DNA of 64,000 bases from Pseudomonas agarici (GTDB taxonomy: Bacteria > Pseudomonadota > Gammaproteobacteria > Pseudomonadales > Pseudomonadaceae), in the NCBI RefSeq assembly GCF_900109755.1, contig NZ_FOAR01000002.1, positions 248,001 to 312,000 of the forward strand, given 5' to 3'. Made by a program: the position numbers and the translations under genes. Shown piece after piece: positions 50,439-61,432 of this stretch. Position 1 is the first letter of the stretch; every line of letters begins with the position of its first letter. The notes beneath the pieces were generated by a model. It was not told the DNA's origin and searched no databases. It saw only the letters and a list, made by a program, of their open reading frames with translations.

Positions 50439-51737
50439 ATGCTCGCGAGTATCGGTTTGCTGGCCATTGCCAGCCTGTTCTTGCTTATTCTGACGAAACG
50501 CCTTTCGCCACTCGTGGCGTTAATCATAGTGCCGGTGGTTGCATCGCTGTTAGCTGGGTTCGGCTTGCAGACTTCTGGCTTCGTGCTCAATGGCATTAAA
50601 AATATCGCTCCCGTGGCCGGCATGTTTATTTTCGCCATTATCTTCTTTGGTGTGATGAGCGATGCGGGGTTGCTCGATCCGATCATTAAGCGCGTATTGA
50701 GGGTCGTTGGCGGGCGACCGCGTTATATCGTCATGGGCACCGCAATGCTAGCGCTGCTTATTCACTTGGATGGATCAGGCGCGGTAACTTTTCTGGTGAC
50801 TATTCCGGCAATGCTTCCGCTTTATGAACGTTTGGGAATGGATAAGCGAGTGCTGGCCTGCGCGGTGTCGCTGGCGGCCGGCGTGAATTTTCTGCCTTGG
50901 GTAGGCCCGATGCTGCGTGCCTCGGCGGCATTGGGCATACCGACCACGGAAATGTTTTATCCACTTATTCCCGTGCAGATAATAGGGCTGACTTTTGTGT
51001 TTGCCGTGTGTTACTGGCTCGGACTTCGTGAAGAGCGGCGTTTGGGTATCACGGCCATGGGTATCGACGTATCGGCACACGTACCGGAAATGTCGATTGA
51101 ACAACAAGGGATACGTCGCCCCAAGCGTTTCGGCGTTAATTGCGTGATCACATCGACGGTCTTGATCGTTCTCGTGGCTGGCTGGGTTCCACCGGTCCTG
51201 ATGTTCATGCTCGGCACTGTCGCGGCTTTGTTGGTCAACTATCCCAATGTACACGAGCAACGTGCCCGAGTGGATGCTCACGCCAAGGCAGCATTGATGA
51301 TGGCAAGTGTATTGCTGGCTGCCGGTGTATTTACCGGAATCATGGGGGAATCGGGCATGCTCAGGGCCATGGCCGAAATGCTGGTGCAGCATGTGCCCCG
51401 CGAGCACGCGGAGCATATGCCGTTTATCCTTGGCCTGCTTTCCATGCCATTGAGCCTTTTGTTTGATCCGGACTCCTTCTACTTCGGCGTAATGCCTGTA
51501 TTGGCCCACAGCGCGCAACTGCTTGGGGTTGCGCCCATTCAGATGGGCCAGGCCGCGCTCCTTGGGCAAATGACCACGGGGTTTCCGGTCAGTCCGCTAA
51601 CGCCGGCCACTTTCTTGATTGTGGGGCTGACCAAAATAGATCTGGCCGACCATCAGAAATTCACCATTCCTTATCTGTTTGTGGCGAGCGTGATTATGAC
51701 TATCGCGGCAGCGGCATTTGGGGTGTTCCCATTTTGA
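50439..51737 (+). CDS. CitMHS-family carboxylate transporter
   Basis: A 432-residue inner-membrane protein with about 11-12 hydrophobic segments. It shows [20 protein letters not shown] and [17 protein letters not shown], the patterns of the CitMHS family, whose known members carry metal-citrate with protons. The frame starts at ATG 50439, after AGGAAAG. Placed among CoA-ester enzymes, it probably imports the operon's di- or tricarboxylate. The exact substrate is not shown by sequence. The gap of 106 bases to the previous gene is the widest but one in the operon. Confidence 0.85.
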   Translation: MLASIGLLAIASLFLLILTKRLSPLVALIIVPVVASLLAGFGLQTSGFVLNGIKNIAPVAGMFIFAIIFFGVMSDAGLLDPIIKRVLRVVGGRPRYIVMGTAMLALLIHLDGSGAVTFLVTIPAMLPLYERLGMDKRVLACAVSLAAGVNFLPWVGPMLRASAALGIPTTEMFYPLIPVQIIGLTFVFAVCYWLGLREERRLGITAMGIDVSAHVPEMSIEQQGIRRPKRFGVNCVITSTVLIVLVAGWVPPVLMFMLGTVAALLVNYPNVHEQRARVDAHAKAALMMASVLLAAGVFTGIMGESGMLRAMAEMLVQHVPREHAEHMPFILGLLSMPLSLLFDPDSFYFGVMPVLAHSAQLLGVAPIQMGQAALLGQMTTGFPVSPLTPATFLIVGLTKIDLADHQKFTIPYLFVASVIMTIAAAAFGVFPF

Positions 51738-51856
51738 TTGACATATAACGCAGATAGGCGAGTTCCCAGGGCGGTGGTTGAGCGGCTCGCGATTGCCGTG
51801 GAACGCTTCCTGGCCGTTACGAACTGATTAATCATTAGAAGTGCGGGAGTGTGTAA

Positions 51857-52342
51857 ATGAATGCAAATGCTTTGGTTGTCCAACAACGAGGCTTGTATTA
51901 CGAAGAACTCGAAATGGGCGTGCTTTACAGCCACGCACCTGGGCGAACGCTGGATGACGGGGACAGCACGTTATTTTCTTTGTTGACCATGAATCCCGCG
52001 AGCATTCATTTCGATGCACATGACAGTGCTGGCAACGAATTTGGCGGGCGTTTGGTTAATAGCATGCTGACAGTTTCAACGCTGGTCGGCTTGAGCGTAG
52101 GTCATTTGACACAAAAGACGCTTGTAGCAAACCTGGGTTTTGCTGACATAAAATTTCCGGCACCGGTGTTTTCCGGCGATACCCTTTATGCAAAGACAGA
52201 AGTCATAGAAAAGCGCCTGTCAAAGTCCCGCCCGGACGCTGGAATAGTTCTGCTGGAGCATCGTGGATATAATCAGGAAGGTGTCTTAGTGGCTGTTGCC
52301 CGGCGTCACGCGCTCATGTTGCGCAAGCCGGAGGTGGTATGA
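51857..52342 (+). CDS. MaoC-type enoyl-CoA hydratase
   Basis: A 161-residue hot-dog fold protein of the MaoC type. The hydratase-2-like motif is in DDGDSTLFSLLTMNPASIHFD (Asp near 38, His at about 54), then FGGRLVNSMLTVSTLVGLSV and GFADIKFPAPVFSGDTLYAKTEV, both typical. It resembles mesaconyl-CoA or itaconyl-CoA hydratases in layout; it would add water to the unsaturated CoA ester made by the dehydrogenase. GGGAG is before the ATG at 51857. The stop overlaps the start of the next gene by four bases (ATGA), so the two are translationally coupled. Confidence 0.85.
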   Translation: MNANALVVQQRGLYYEELEMGVLYSHAPGRTLDDGDSTLFSLLTMNPASIHFDAHDSAGNEFGGRLVNSMLTVSTLVGLSVGHLTQKTLVANLGFADIKFPAPVFSGDTLYAKTEVIEKRLSKSRPDAGIVLLEHRGYNQEGVLVAVARRHALMLRKPEVV

Positions 52343-53184
52343 AACAAATCCGTCTTGGAGAGGCCATCTTATTTTGTCCTGGCGATCGTCCCGAACGTTT
52401 TGACAAGGCATTGCAGCGAGCCGACCGGGTTATTTTTGACTTGGAAGACAGTGTCGCTGCGCACCGCAAGGACGTGGCTCGTCGTTGCGTCATTGATGCC
52501 TTACCGGCAGCAGGTAAGGACATTATTGTGCGGATCAACGCGTCGATGTCCCCTTGGTATAAAGAGGATGTGCAAGCTTTGCGAGACCTGCGTGAACGCA
52601 GCGGTATTGATCCTTTGATTCTTCTTCCAAAGGCAGAAGAAATACAACAACTGCTGGCTTTGGATGACTTCCAGGTAATCGTCCTGTGTGAAACCGCGAA
52701 AGGAGTGATCAACGCTTATCAGTTAGCGCAGGCTCAAAACTGTATGGCGCTGTTCTGGGGCGGCGAAGATCTCATCGCCGACCTGGGAGGGCGCAGTAGT
52801 CGGGACTCCTCCGGGAACTATTACCCTGTGGTCGAGCACGCGCGAACCACGATCCTCCTCGCCGCCGGTCAGTGCGCTAAGCCAGCCATTGATGCCGTGC
52901 ATATTGATATAGCCGATGTGGACGGATTGGCCCGTGAATCCAAGCAAGCGGTTGATGTGGGCTTTACGGCCAAGGCATGCATCCATCCTTCCCATGTCAA
53001 CGTTATTCGTAACGCCTTCAGCCCCAGCGAAGAACAACGCCTGTGGGCCACGCAAGTGGTTGCGGCGATGCAATCCACCGCCGGCGCAGTGGTCAGCCTT
53101 AATGGGCGCATGATCGATGAACCTCTCCTCAAGCAAGCTTTGCGAGTGCTCCAAGCACCCTCTGTAACGCTCACCAACAGATAG
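52339..53184 (+). CDS. CitE-type CoA-ester lyase
   Basis: A 281-residue HpcH/HpaI aldolase-fold protein: ILFCPGDRPERFDKAL, VIFDLEDSVAAHRKD, VRINASMSPW, LILLPKAE, VLCETAKGV, GGEDLIADLGG and FTAKACIHPSHVNVI. The Glu and Asp of CETAKG and GGEDL are the expected Mg2+ ligands. Related enzymes cleave citramalyl-CoA to acetyl-CoA and pyruvate, or beta-methylmalyl-CoA to propionyl-CoA and glyoxylate. It ends the operon; the start at 52339 overlaps the hydratase gene by four bases with CGGAGG before it. Confidence 0.9.
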   Translation: MKQIRLGEAILFCPGDRPERFDKALQRADRVIFDLEDSVAAHRKDVARRCVIDALPAAGKDIIVRINASMSPWYKEDVQALRDLRERSGIDPLILLPKAEEIQQLLALDDFQVIVLCETAKGVINAYQLAQAQNCMALFWGGEDLIADLGGRSSRDSSGNYYPVVEHARTTILLAAGQCAKPAIDAVHIDIADVDGLARESKQAVDVGFTAKACIHPSHVNVIRNAFSPSEEQRLWATQVVAAMQSTAGAVVSLNGRMIDEPLLKQALRVLQAPSVTLTNR

Positions 53185-53313
53185 CAACCGACACTCCCTG
53201 ACCTGGGCGCGACGATCATACCGGCATTGAAGTGACAGGCATACACACGCACCGATGGCTCTTGCGGGAGGGGGCCTTTTATCGAGTAAATAAAAAGCTT
53301 GCTAACAATTGCG

Positions 53314-53366
53314 TTGACACAGGCTGCCTAAGCAGTAATATCCAAGCGACTATCTGTCTAGGCAGC
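53314..53366 (+). promoter_or_regulatory. marR-emrAB promoter with candidate operator
   Basis: TTGACA at 53314-53319 and TAATAT at 53336-53341 (16-base spacer) form a likely sigma-70 promoter. An 8-bp inverted repeat GCTGCCTA (53323-53330) and TAGGCAGC (53359-53366), 28 bases apart, flanks the -10 element. It may bind the MarR regulator. Confidence 0.6.
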
Positions 53367-53382
53367 TTTCCAGGTAACGCGT

Positions 53383-53865
53383 ATGAAACACTTCTTGCCG
53401 GACGACTTCCACAACTGCCATCTGGGTCTGCTTCTGGGGCGCGCTGCCTTGCTCAAGGACCGGATCATCGACACCCATATGGTCCCTTACGGCATTACCG
53501 CGGCGCAGTTCAAGGTGCTGATCATCATGGCCCAATTCGGCGTCGACTCGCCGGCCGAGCTGTGTCGCCATTTATCTCTGGACAGCGGTTCGATGACGCG
53601 CATGCTCGATCGCCTGGAACAGAAGGCGTTGCTGGCCCGGCAGCGCTCGGCAGGGGATCGGCGCCAAGTCCGGTTGGTGTTGACGGCGCAGGGGCAGGCC
53701 CTCGCGGACCGCTTGCCGCAGATCGGTGCCGATGCCATGAACGAGTTGGCGGGAGCGATTACCCACGAGGAATTGCGGACCCTGGAAAATGTTCTCAAGA
53801 AGATTTTGCTGGCGGCCGGCGATTCGCTTATCGAGCTGCGCCTGGGTGGAGAAAATGAACAGTAG
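53383..53865 (+). CDS. MarR-family regulator of the efflux operon
   Basis: A 160-residue winged-helix repressor: the DNA-binding region SPAELCRHLSLDSGSMTRML and wing KALLARQRSAGDRRQVRL VL are typical MarR/EmrR. Such proteins are released from DNA by phenolic or lipophilic compounds and derepress an adjoining pump. It stands 67 bases before the emrA gene on the same strand, which fits an EmrR-like role. ATG at 53383 with AGGT upstream. Its own promoter has an inverted repeat. Confidence 0.9.
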   Translation: MKHFLPDDFHNCHLGLLLGRAALLKDRIIDTHMVPYGITAAQFKVLIIMAQFGVDSPAELCRHLSLDSGSMTRMLDRLEQKALLARQRSAGDRRQVRLVLTAQGQALADRLPQIGADAMNELAGAITHEELRTLENVLKKILLAAGDSLIELRLGGENEQ

Positions 53866-53932
53866 GACCTTGCGTGGTGCTTTGAGTACAGCAGACCCCG
53901 CCGCACAACCTCATTAACTGAAGGTACTGGCC

Positions 53933-55135
53933 ATGGCTATCGCTGCCGAAACAGATGCGGTTGAAAAGGTCCCGAATACCGGCAATTCCGGCAAACGCAA
54001 GGTCATGTTCTCGGCACTCGCCCTGGCGGTGCTCGTGGGTGGTCTAGCGGTGTGGGGTTGGTATGAATTCTACGGTCGCTGGAGCGAAAGCACCGACGAT
54101 GCCTACGTTAACGGTAACGTGGTGGAAATCACCCCGCTGATCACCGGGACGGTGGTGAGCATTGGCGCCGACGACGGCGATCTGGTCCATGCAGGCCAGG
54201 TGCTACTGAACTTCGATCCGAGCGATGCCCAGATTGACCTGCAAAGTGCCGAGGCCAGCCTGGCCAAGACCGTGCGCGAGGTCCGTGGTCTGTATAGCAA
54301 CGTCGATGGCATGAAGGCCCAGCTCGCGGTGCAGCAGGTTGCGGTGCGCAAAGCCCAGGACAACTTCTCCCGCCGCAAGAACCTGGCCGCTGGCGGGGCA
54401 ATCTCCCAGGAAGAGCTGTCCCATGCCCGCGATGATCTGACCATGGCTCAGAGTGCTTTGGGCAACACCCAGCAGCAACTCAACACCCTCAATGCGCTGG
54501 TGGACGATACGGTGGTGTCCAATCACCCCGAGGTCAAGGCCGCCGCCGCCCGTTTGCGCCAGGCCTACCTGGCGAATGCCCGGACCACCTTGATCGCGCC
54601 CGTGACCGGCTATGTCGCCAAGCGGACCGTGCAGCTCGGCCAGCGTGTGCAGCCGGGCACCGCGCTGATGGCGGTGATCCCGCTGGATCAGTTGTGGATC
54701 GATGCCAACTTCAAGGAAACCCAGCTACGGCAGATGCGTATCGGCCAGCCGGTGGATATCGAGGCCGATCTGTACGGCAGCGAGGTGAAATACAGCGGCA
54801 CCGTCGACAGCCTCGGTGCTGGCACCGGCAGTGCCTTCGCCCTGTTGCCGGCGCAGAACGCCACCGGTAACTGGATCAAGATCGTCCAGCGTGTGCCGGT
54901 GCGGATTTATATCAACGCCCAAGAGCTGGTCCGGCATCCGCTGCGGGTCGGGCTGTCGACCCAAGTTGAAGTCAACTTACGGGACCAAAGCGGTCCGGTG
55001 CTCGCCCAGCAACCGCCGCAAAAAGCCTCGTTCACCACACATGTCTATCAGTGGCAACTGGCTGACGCCGATGCAGTGATTACCCGGCTGATCAATGAAA
55101 ACAGCGCGGCGGCGAGCAAAACCTCGCAACGCTGA
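53933..55135 (+). CDS. emrA: EmrA-type membrane fusion protein
   Basis: A 400-residue periplasmic adaptor: one N-terminal membrane helix (FSALALAVLVGGLAVWGWY, about 26-44), then the biotinyl-lipoyl motif (DDAYVNGNVVEITPLITGTV), a coiled-coil hairpin at about 100-205 and a beta-barrel domain (LIAPVTGYVAKRTVQLGQRV, LWIDANFKETQLRQMRIGQP). It links an MFS pump with an outer-membrane channel. It is followed by emrB, which is frameshifted. No outer-membrane channel gene is seen beside it. Confidence 0.93.
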   Translation: MAIAAETDAVEKVPNTGNSGKRKVMFSALALAVLVGGLAVWGWYEFYGRWSESTDDAYVNGNVVEITPLITGTVVSIGADDGDLVHAGQVLLNFDPSDAQIDLQSAEASLAKTVREVRGLYSNVDGMKAQLAVQQVAVRKAQDNFSRRKNLAAGGAISQEELSHARDDLTMAQSALGNTQQQLNTLNALVDDTVVSNHPEVKAAAARLRQAYLANARTTLIAPVTGYVAKRTVQLGQRVQPGTALMAVIPLDQLWIDANFKETQLRQMRIGQPVDIEADLYGSEVKYSGTVDSLGAGTGSAFALLPAQNATGNWIKIVQRVPVRIYINAQELVRHPLRVGLSTQVEVNLRDQSGPVLAQQPPQKASFTTHVYQWQLADADAVITRLINENSAAASKTSQR

Positions 55136-55198
55136 GTCGCCGATCCCCGCTCGCGAGCCTGTTGGTCGCGGTGCCAGCCTTGCTCCAAAGGATTCGCG

Positions 55199-56733
55199 AT
55201 GAACTCGAACGCCTCTTTTACTCCGCCCAGCTTGCTGCTCAGCACCATCGGCTTGTCGCTGGCGACCTTTATGCAGGTACTCGACACCACCATCGCCAAT
55301 GTGGCGCTGCCCACCATTTCCGGCAACCTGGGAGTGAGTTCGGAGCAGGGGACCTGGGTCATCACCTCGTTTGCCGTGAGCAACGCCATTGCCCTGCCGC
55401 TGACCGGCTGGCTGAGCCGGCGCTTTGGCGAGGTGAAACTGTTTATCTGGGCCACGCTGTTGTTTGTGTTGGCTTCGTTTCTCTGTGGCATTTCCACATC
55501 GATGCCCGAGTTGGTGGGCTTCCGCGTCGTCCAGGGTCTGGTGGCCGGGCCGTTGTACCCGATGACTCAGACGCTGTTGATCGCCGTGTATCCACCGGCG
55601 CGGCGCGGCGCGGCATGGCCCTGGCGTTGCTGGCGATGGTCACGGTGGTGGCGCCGATTGCCGGGCCGATTCTCGGTGGCTGGATCACCGACAGCTACAG
55701 TTGGCCGTGGATTTTCTTCATAAATGTGCCGATCGGCATCTTTGCCACCCTGGTCGTGCGCCAGCAGCTCAAGGCGCGACCGGTAGTAACCCAGCGCCAA
55801 CCGATGGACTATGTCGGCTTGCTAACCCTGATCATCGGTGTTGGCGCATTGCAGGTGATCCTCGACAAAGGCAACGACCTGGATTGGTTCGAGTCGAACT
55901 TCATTATTATCGGTGCGGTGATCTCGCTGATCGCCCTGGCGGCCTTTGTGATCTGGGAAATGACCGATCAGCACCCGGTGGTCAACTTGCGCCTGTTTGC
56001 CTACCGCAATTTCCGTATCGGCACCCTGGTGCTGATCCTGGGTTATGCGGGGTTCTTCGGCATCAATCTGATCCAGCCCCAGTGGTTACAGACCCAGATG
56101 GGCTACACCGCGACCTGGGCGGGATTGGCGGTGGCGCCGCTGGGCATCCTGCCGGTGCTGATGTCACCCTTTGTTGGCCAGTACGCCCACAAGGTCGACC
56201 TGCGCCTGCTGGCGGGCTTGGCGTTCCTGACCATCGGCTTGAGTTGCTTTATGCGGGCGGGCTTCACCAACGAGGTGGATTTCCAACATATCGCTCTGGT
56301 GCAGTTGTTCATGGGGATCGGCGTGGCGCTGTTCTTCATGCCGACCTTGAGCATCCTGATGTCGGACCTACCGCCGCACCAGATTGCCGACGGCGCCGGC
56401 CTGGCCACGTTCCTGCGCACGCTCGGCGGGAGTTTCGCGGCGTCGCTGACCACCTGGATCTGGATTCGCCGGGCGGACCAGCACCACGCCTACCTGAGTG
56501 AAAGCATGAGCCCGTTCGATCCGGCGACGCGCAGCGCTCTGGATAGTCTTGGCGGGGCGGGCAGCCAGGCTTATGGCCGGCTGGATCAGATTCTCACCAG
56601 CCAGGCGTACATGCTCTCGACCGTGGATTATTTCACGCTGCTGGGTTGGGGCTTCATGGGATTGATGCTGCTGGTGTGGCTGGCCAAGCCGCCGTTCACG
56701 GCCAAGGCCGGGCCGGCAGCGGCGGGGCATTAG
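55199..56733 (+). pseudogene. emrB: emrB, MFS drug efflux pump, frameshifted
   Basis: Two frames together give a complete 14-helix DHA2-type pump of EmrB type (about 509 residues). Residues 1-137 are read from the ATG at 55199 (SLLLSTIGLSLATFMQVLDT, motif C-like region, FRVVQGLVAGPLYPMTQTLL); the rest continues in a different frame from about 55612 (GMALALLAMVTVVAPIAGPI to the stop at 56733). The break lies in the tandem GGCGC repeat at 55597-55611. Removing one 5-base unit restores YPPARRGMALAL, the expected family sequence. As written, translation ends at 55723 after 174 residues, giving a protein with about four helices. It could be a true null, a reversible switch or a sequencing error. 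Confidence 0.88.
55597..55611 (+). repeat. (GGCGC)3 tandem repeat that shifts the emrB frame
   Basis: Three perfect GGCGC units, followed by GGC. Two units would keep emrB in frame. Short GC-rich tandem repeats like this change length by slippage. Confidence 0.9.
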
Positions 56734-56790
56734 TGGTAAGACACTGATGTGACAAGGGGGCAAGCCTGCTCGCCACCCGGGATTCAGTTG

Positions 56791-57525
56791 TCAGATCGCT
56801 GGTGGCGTAAAATCGAAGGGCGCCAACTGGAATCCTTGCTCATCTACCTGCAAGGCCCAACCCTGGCGATCCCAATCCCCCAGGACAATGCGCTTCGCCG
56901 CTTGCGCGCCGAGTTGCAGTTTGTGGATGGCGGGGCGGTGGGTATGACCATGGATCAGCGTGTGCACGCCATATTGCTGCATGATCCGTGGAATTTCCTC
57001 GGGAGTCACGTCAACGATGTCGTTGGCCTTCATGCGGGTCTGGGCGCGACTTTCGCTGCGCAGCTTGCGCGCCAGCTTGTGGCGGGTGCGCAATGGCAGG
57101 TGTCGCAGGATAAACAACGTAACGGGATTGCGCAGGTAGCGCCGCAGGCGCATGTAGGCCTCGTCACGGGTACACAGGCTGTCACCGTGCATCAGCAGCA
57201 CCGGTTCGCCATTAATCTGCACCACGCTCGGGTCTTTGAGCAGGGTGGCGCCGGCGGCCTTGCAAAAGGCCGTGCCGAGCAGGAAATCGCGATTGCCGTG
57301 CATCAGGAAAATCGCCGTGCCAGCCTCGCTGGCCGTGCGCAGCGCGGCGCAGATCGAACGTTGGAACGGGGTCATGGCATCGTCGCCGATCCAGGCTTCG
57401 AAGAAGTCGCCGAGGATGTACAACGCTTGTGCCGAACGGACGCGCCCGGCGAGGAAATCCAGAAACGCCCGGGTGATGTCCGGGCGCCCCTCTTCCAGAT
57501 GTAAATCTGAAATCAGCAGTATCAC
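56791..57525 (-). CDS. lpxH: UDP-2,3-diacylglucosamine diphosphatase LpxH
   Basis: A 244-residue calcineurin-like metallophosphoesterase of lipid A synthesis: [54 protein letters not shown] and [12 protein letters not shown] supply the two-manganese site. It hydrolyses UDP-2,3-diacylglucosamine to lipid X at the inner face of the membrane. The start is GTG at 57525, overlapping the ppiB stop by four bases (GTGA), so the pair is translationally coupled. Confidence 0.95.
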   Translation of the reverse strand: MILLISDLHLEEGRPDITRAFLDFLAGRVRSAQALYILGDFFEAWIGDDAMTPFQRSICAALRTASEAGTAIFLMHGNRDFLLGTAFCKAAGATLLKDPSVVQINGEPVLLMHGDSLCTRDEAYMRLRRYLRNPVTLFILRHLPLRTRHKLARKLRSESRAQTRMKANDIVDVTPEEIPRIMQQYGVHTLIHGHTHRPAIHKLQLGAQAAKRIVLGDWDRQGWALQVDEQGFQLAPFDFTPPAI

Positions 57526-58025
57526 TCAATGATCTCGGCTTTCTCGATAATCACATCCTCTGCCGGAACATCCTGGTGGCCGGCTTTGTTCGTGGTGGCA
57601 ACGCCCTTGATCTTGTCGACCACCTCATTGCCGGCCACTACTTTGCCGAATACCGCGTAACCCCAGCCCTGAGTGGTCTTGGCACTGTGGTTCAGGAAGC
57701 TGTTGTCAGCCACGTTGATGAAGAACTGCGCGGAGGCCGAGTGCGGCTCCATGGTACGCGCCATGGCCACGGTGTACTTGTCGTTTGGCAGACCGTTGTC
57801 GGCTTCGTTCTGAATGCTTGGGCGCTTGTCTTTCTTTTCCTTCATGCCCGGCTCGAAACCGCCGCCCTGGATCATGAAGTTGCCGATGACGCGATGGAAC
57901 ACGGTGTTTTCGTAGTGGCCCGCGCTGACGTACTCAACGAAGTTCTTTACGGTGATCGGGGCTTTCTCTTTGTTCAACTCGAGAACGATCTCGCCGTGGT
58001 TGGTGGTCAGTTTGACTTGAGTCAT
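57522..58025 (-). CDS. ppiB: Cytoplasmic peptidyl-prolyl isomerase PpiB
   Basis: A 167-residue cyclophilin without signal peptide: [20 protein letters not shown] holds the catalytic Arg (FHRV), with [12 protein letters not shown] and [18 protein letters not shown] following. It speeds cis-trans proline isomerisation in folding. It is the first gene of the ppiB-lpxH pair and diverges from glnS, with 244 bases between the starts. Length equals that of E. coli PpiB within a few residues. Confidence 0.95.
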   Translation of the reverse strand: MTQVKLTTNHGEIVLELNKEKAPITVKNFVEYVSAGHYENTVFHRVIGNFMIQGGGFEPGMKEKKDKRPSIQNEADNGLPNDKYTVAMARTMEPHSASAQFFINVADNSFLNHSAKTTQGWGYAVFGKVVAGNEVVDKIKGVATTNKAGHQDVPAEDVIIEKAEIIE

Positions 58026-58179
58026 GGTAGCTATCGCTCTATTCAGGGAATTCGTGGAACTGTGGCCGAACCCGATAACAGTTCACGCCACAACCTGGCC
58101 TGGGAGTTTAACGTGCTCCTCGGGCATTTCGAGGGGTTTTTATATCGACGGTATTAAAAGCGGCGGTTTTCCGGGTGGC

Positions 58180-58199
58180 CCTGTCAGGGGCTTGACAGG
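58180..58199. repeat. 7-bp inverted repeat in the glnS upstream region
   Basis: CCTGTCA at 58180-58186 and TGACAGG at 58193-58199 with six bases between; a possible extended -10 element, GGCTATGAT, ends at 58211. It may be an operator or a leader hairpin for glnS. Confidence 0.4.
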
Positions 58200-58269
58200 T
58201 TCGGCTATGATAGGAGCTTTGATTGACTCGGCCTATCCGGGCCACGCACTTGTCACGTCCAAGGATCTT

Positions 58270-59967
<1,698 letters not shown>

Positions 59968-59984
59968 TAGTTAAGGAACCTTTT

Positions 59985-61367
59985 GTGCTAAGCATCTACA
60001 ACACGCTCACCAAGAGTAAAGAAGTCTTCAAGCCGCTGGATGGCAACAAGGTACGCCTGTATGTCTGCGGGATGACGGTGTATGACTATTGCCACCTGGG
60101 CCACGGTCGCAGCATGATCGCTTTCGACCTGGTGACCCGCTGGCTGCGTTTTTGCGGTTATGACCTGACCTATGTGCGTAACATCACCGACATCGACGAC
60201 AAGATCATCAATCGGGCCAGGGAGAATGGCGAATCGTTCCAAGCGCTGACCGAGCGCATGATCGCCGCGATGCACGAGGATGAGGCGCGCCTGAACATCC
60301 TCAAGCCGGACATGGAACCGCGCGCCACCGATCACATTCCGGGCATGCACGCCATGATCCAGACTCTGATCGACAAGGGCTACGCCTACGCGCCGGGCAA
60401 CGGTGACGTGTATTACCGCGTTGGCAAGTTCCTGGGCTACGGCAAGCTGTCGCGCAAGAAGATCGAAGACCTGCGCATCGGTGCGCGGATCGAGGTCGAC
60501 GAAGCGAAGCAAGACCCGCTGGATTTCGTCCTGTGGAAAGCCGCCAAAGCGGGTGAACCGAGCTGGGAGTCGCCGTGGGGCGCCGGGCGTCCGGGCTGGC
60601 ATATCGAATGCTCGGTGATGTCCACCTGCTGCCTGGGCGAGACGTTCGACATTCATGGCGGTGGCAGTGACCTTGAGTTCCCGCACCATGAAAACGAAAT
60701 CGCCCAGAGCGAGGCCGCCACTGGCAAGACCTACGCTAATGCCTGGATGCATTGCGGCATGATTCGCATCAACGGCGAGAAGATGTCCAAGTCGTTGAAC
60801 AACTTCTTCACCATTCGCGATGTGCTGGACAAGTATCACCCGGAGGTCGTGCGTTATCTGCTGGTGTCGAGCCACTACCGCAGCGCGATCAACTATTCGC
60901 AAGACAACCTCAAGGACGCCAAGGCCGCCCTGGAGCGTTTCTACCACGCGTTGAAAGGCCTGCCGAGCGTGCCGGCTGCCGGCGGCGAAGCCTTTGTCGA
61001 GCGTTTCACCCAGGTGATGAACGACGACTTCGGGACGCCGGAAGCCTGTGCGGTATTGTTCGAGATGGTGCGCGAGATCAATCGCCTGCGCGAGAGCGAT
61101 GTCAATGCGGCGGCGGCTCTGGCGGCGCGCTTGAAGGAGCTGGCCAACGTGCTCGGTGTCTTGCAGTTGGACGCCGATGACTTCCTGCGGGCAGGCGCCC
61201 AGGGGCGGGTCGACGCGGCTGAAGTCCAAGCACTGATCCAGGCTCGCCTGGCGGCGCGGGCCAACAAGGACTGGGCCGAATCCGACCGCATTCGCGACCA
61301 GATCAGCGCGATGGGCGTGGTGCTGGAAGACGGTAAGGGTGGTACCACCTGGCGTCTGGCTGACTGA
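59985..61367 (+). CDS. cysS: Cysteine-tRNA ligase
   Basis: A 460-residue class I synthetase (E. coli 461). The HIGH motif is [15 protein letters not shown] is [10 protein letters not shown], and zinc ligands appear in [16 protein letters not shown] and [13 protein letters not shown]. It begins [17 protein letters not shown], so GTG at 59985 with AAGGA seven bases before it is the start; the GTG at 59964, overlapping the glnS stop, would add seven non-family residues. It probably shares the glnS transcript. Confidence 0.96.
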   Translation: MLSIYNTLTKSKEVFKPLDGNKVRLYVCGMTVYDYCHLGHGRSMIAFDLVTRWLRFCGYDLTYVRNITDIDDKIINRARENGESFQALTERMIAAMHEDEARLNILKPDMEPRATDHIPGMHAMIQTLIDKGYAYAPGNGDVYYRVGKFLGYGKLSRKKIEDLRIGARIEVDEAKQDPLDFVLWKAAKAGEPSWESPWGAGRPGWHIECSVMSTCCLGETFDIHGGGSDLEFPHHENEIAQSEAATGKTYANAWMHCGMIRINGEKMSKSLNNFFTIRDVLDKYHPEVVRYLLVSSHYRSAINYSQDNLKDAKAALERFYHALKGLPSVPAAGGEAFVERFTQVMNDDFGTPEACAVLFEMVREINRLRESDVNAAAALAARLKELANVLGVLQLDADDFLRAGAQGRVDAAEVQALIQARLAARANKDWAESDRIRDQISAMGVVLEDGKGGTTWRLAD

Positions 61368-61388
61368 GCGCTAGCTTGAATTGACAGA

Positions 61389-61417
61389 AGCCCGCCGGGC
61401 GCGGGCTGCTGTTTTGC
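61389..61417 (+). terminator. Intrinsic terminator of glnS-cysS
   Basis: Stem AGCCCGC at 61389-61395 and GCGGGCT at 61401-61407 over a five-base loop; GCTGTTTT follows. The T-run is short, so strength is moderate. Confidence 0.65.
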
Positions 61418-61432
61418 GGCGCTGGTGGGCCT

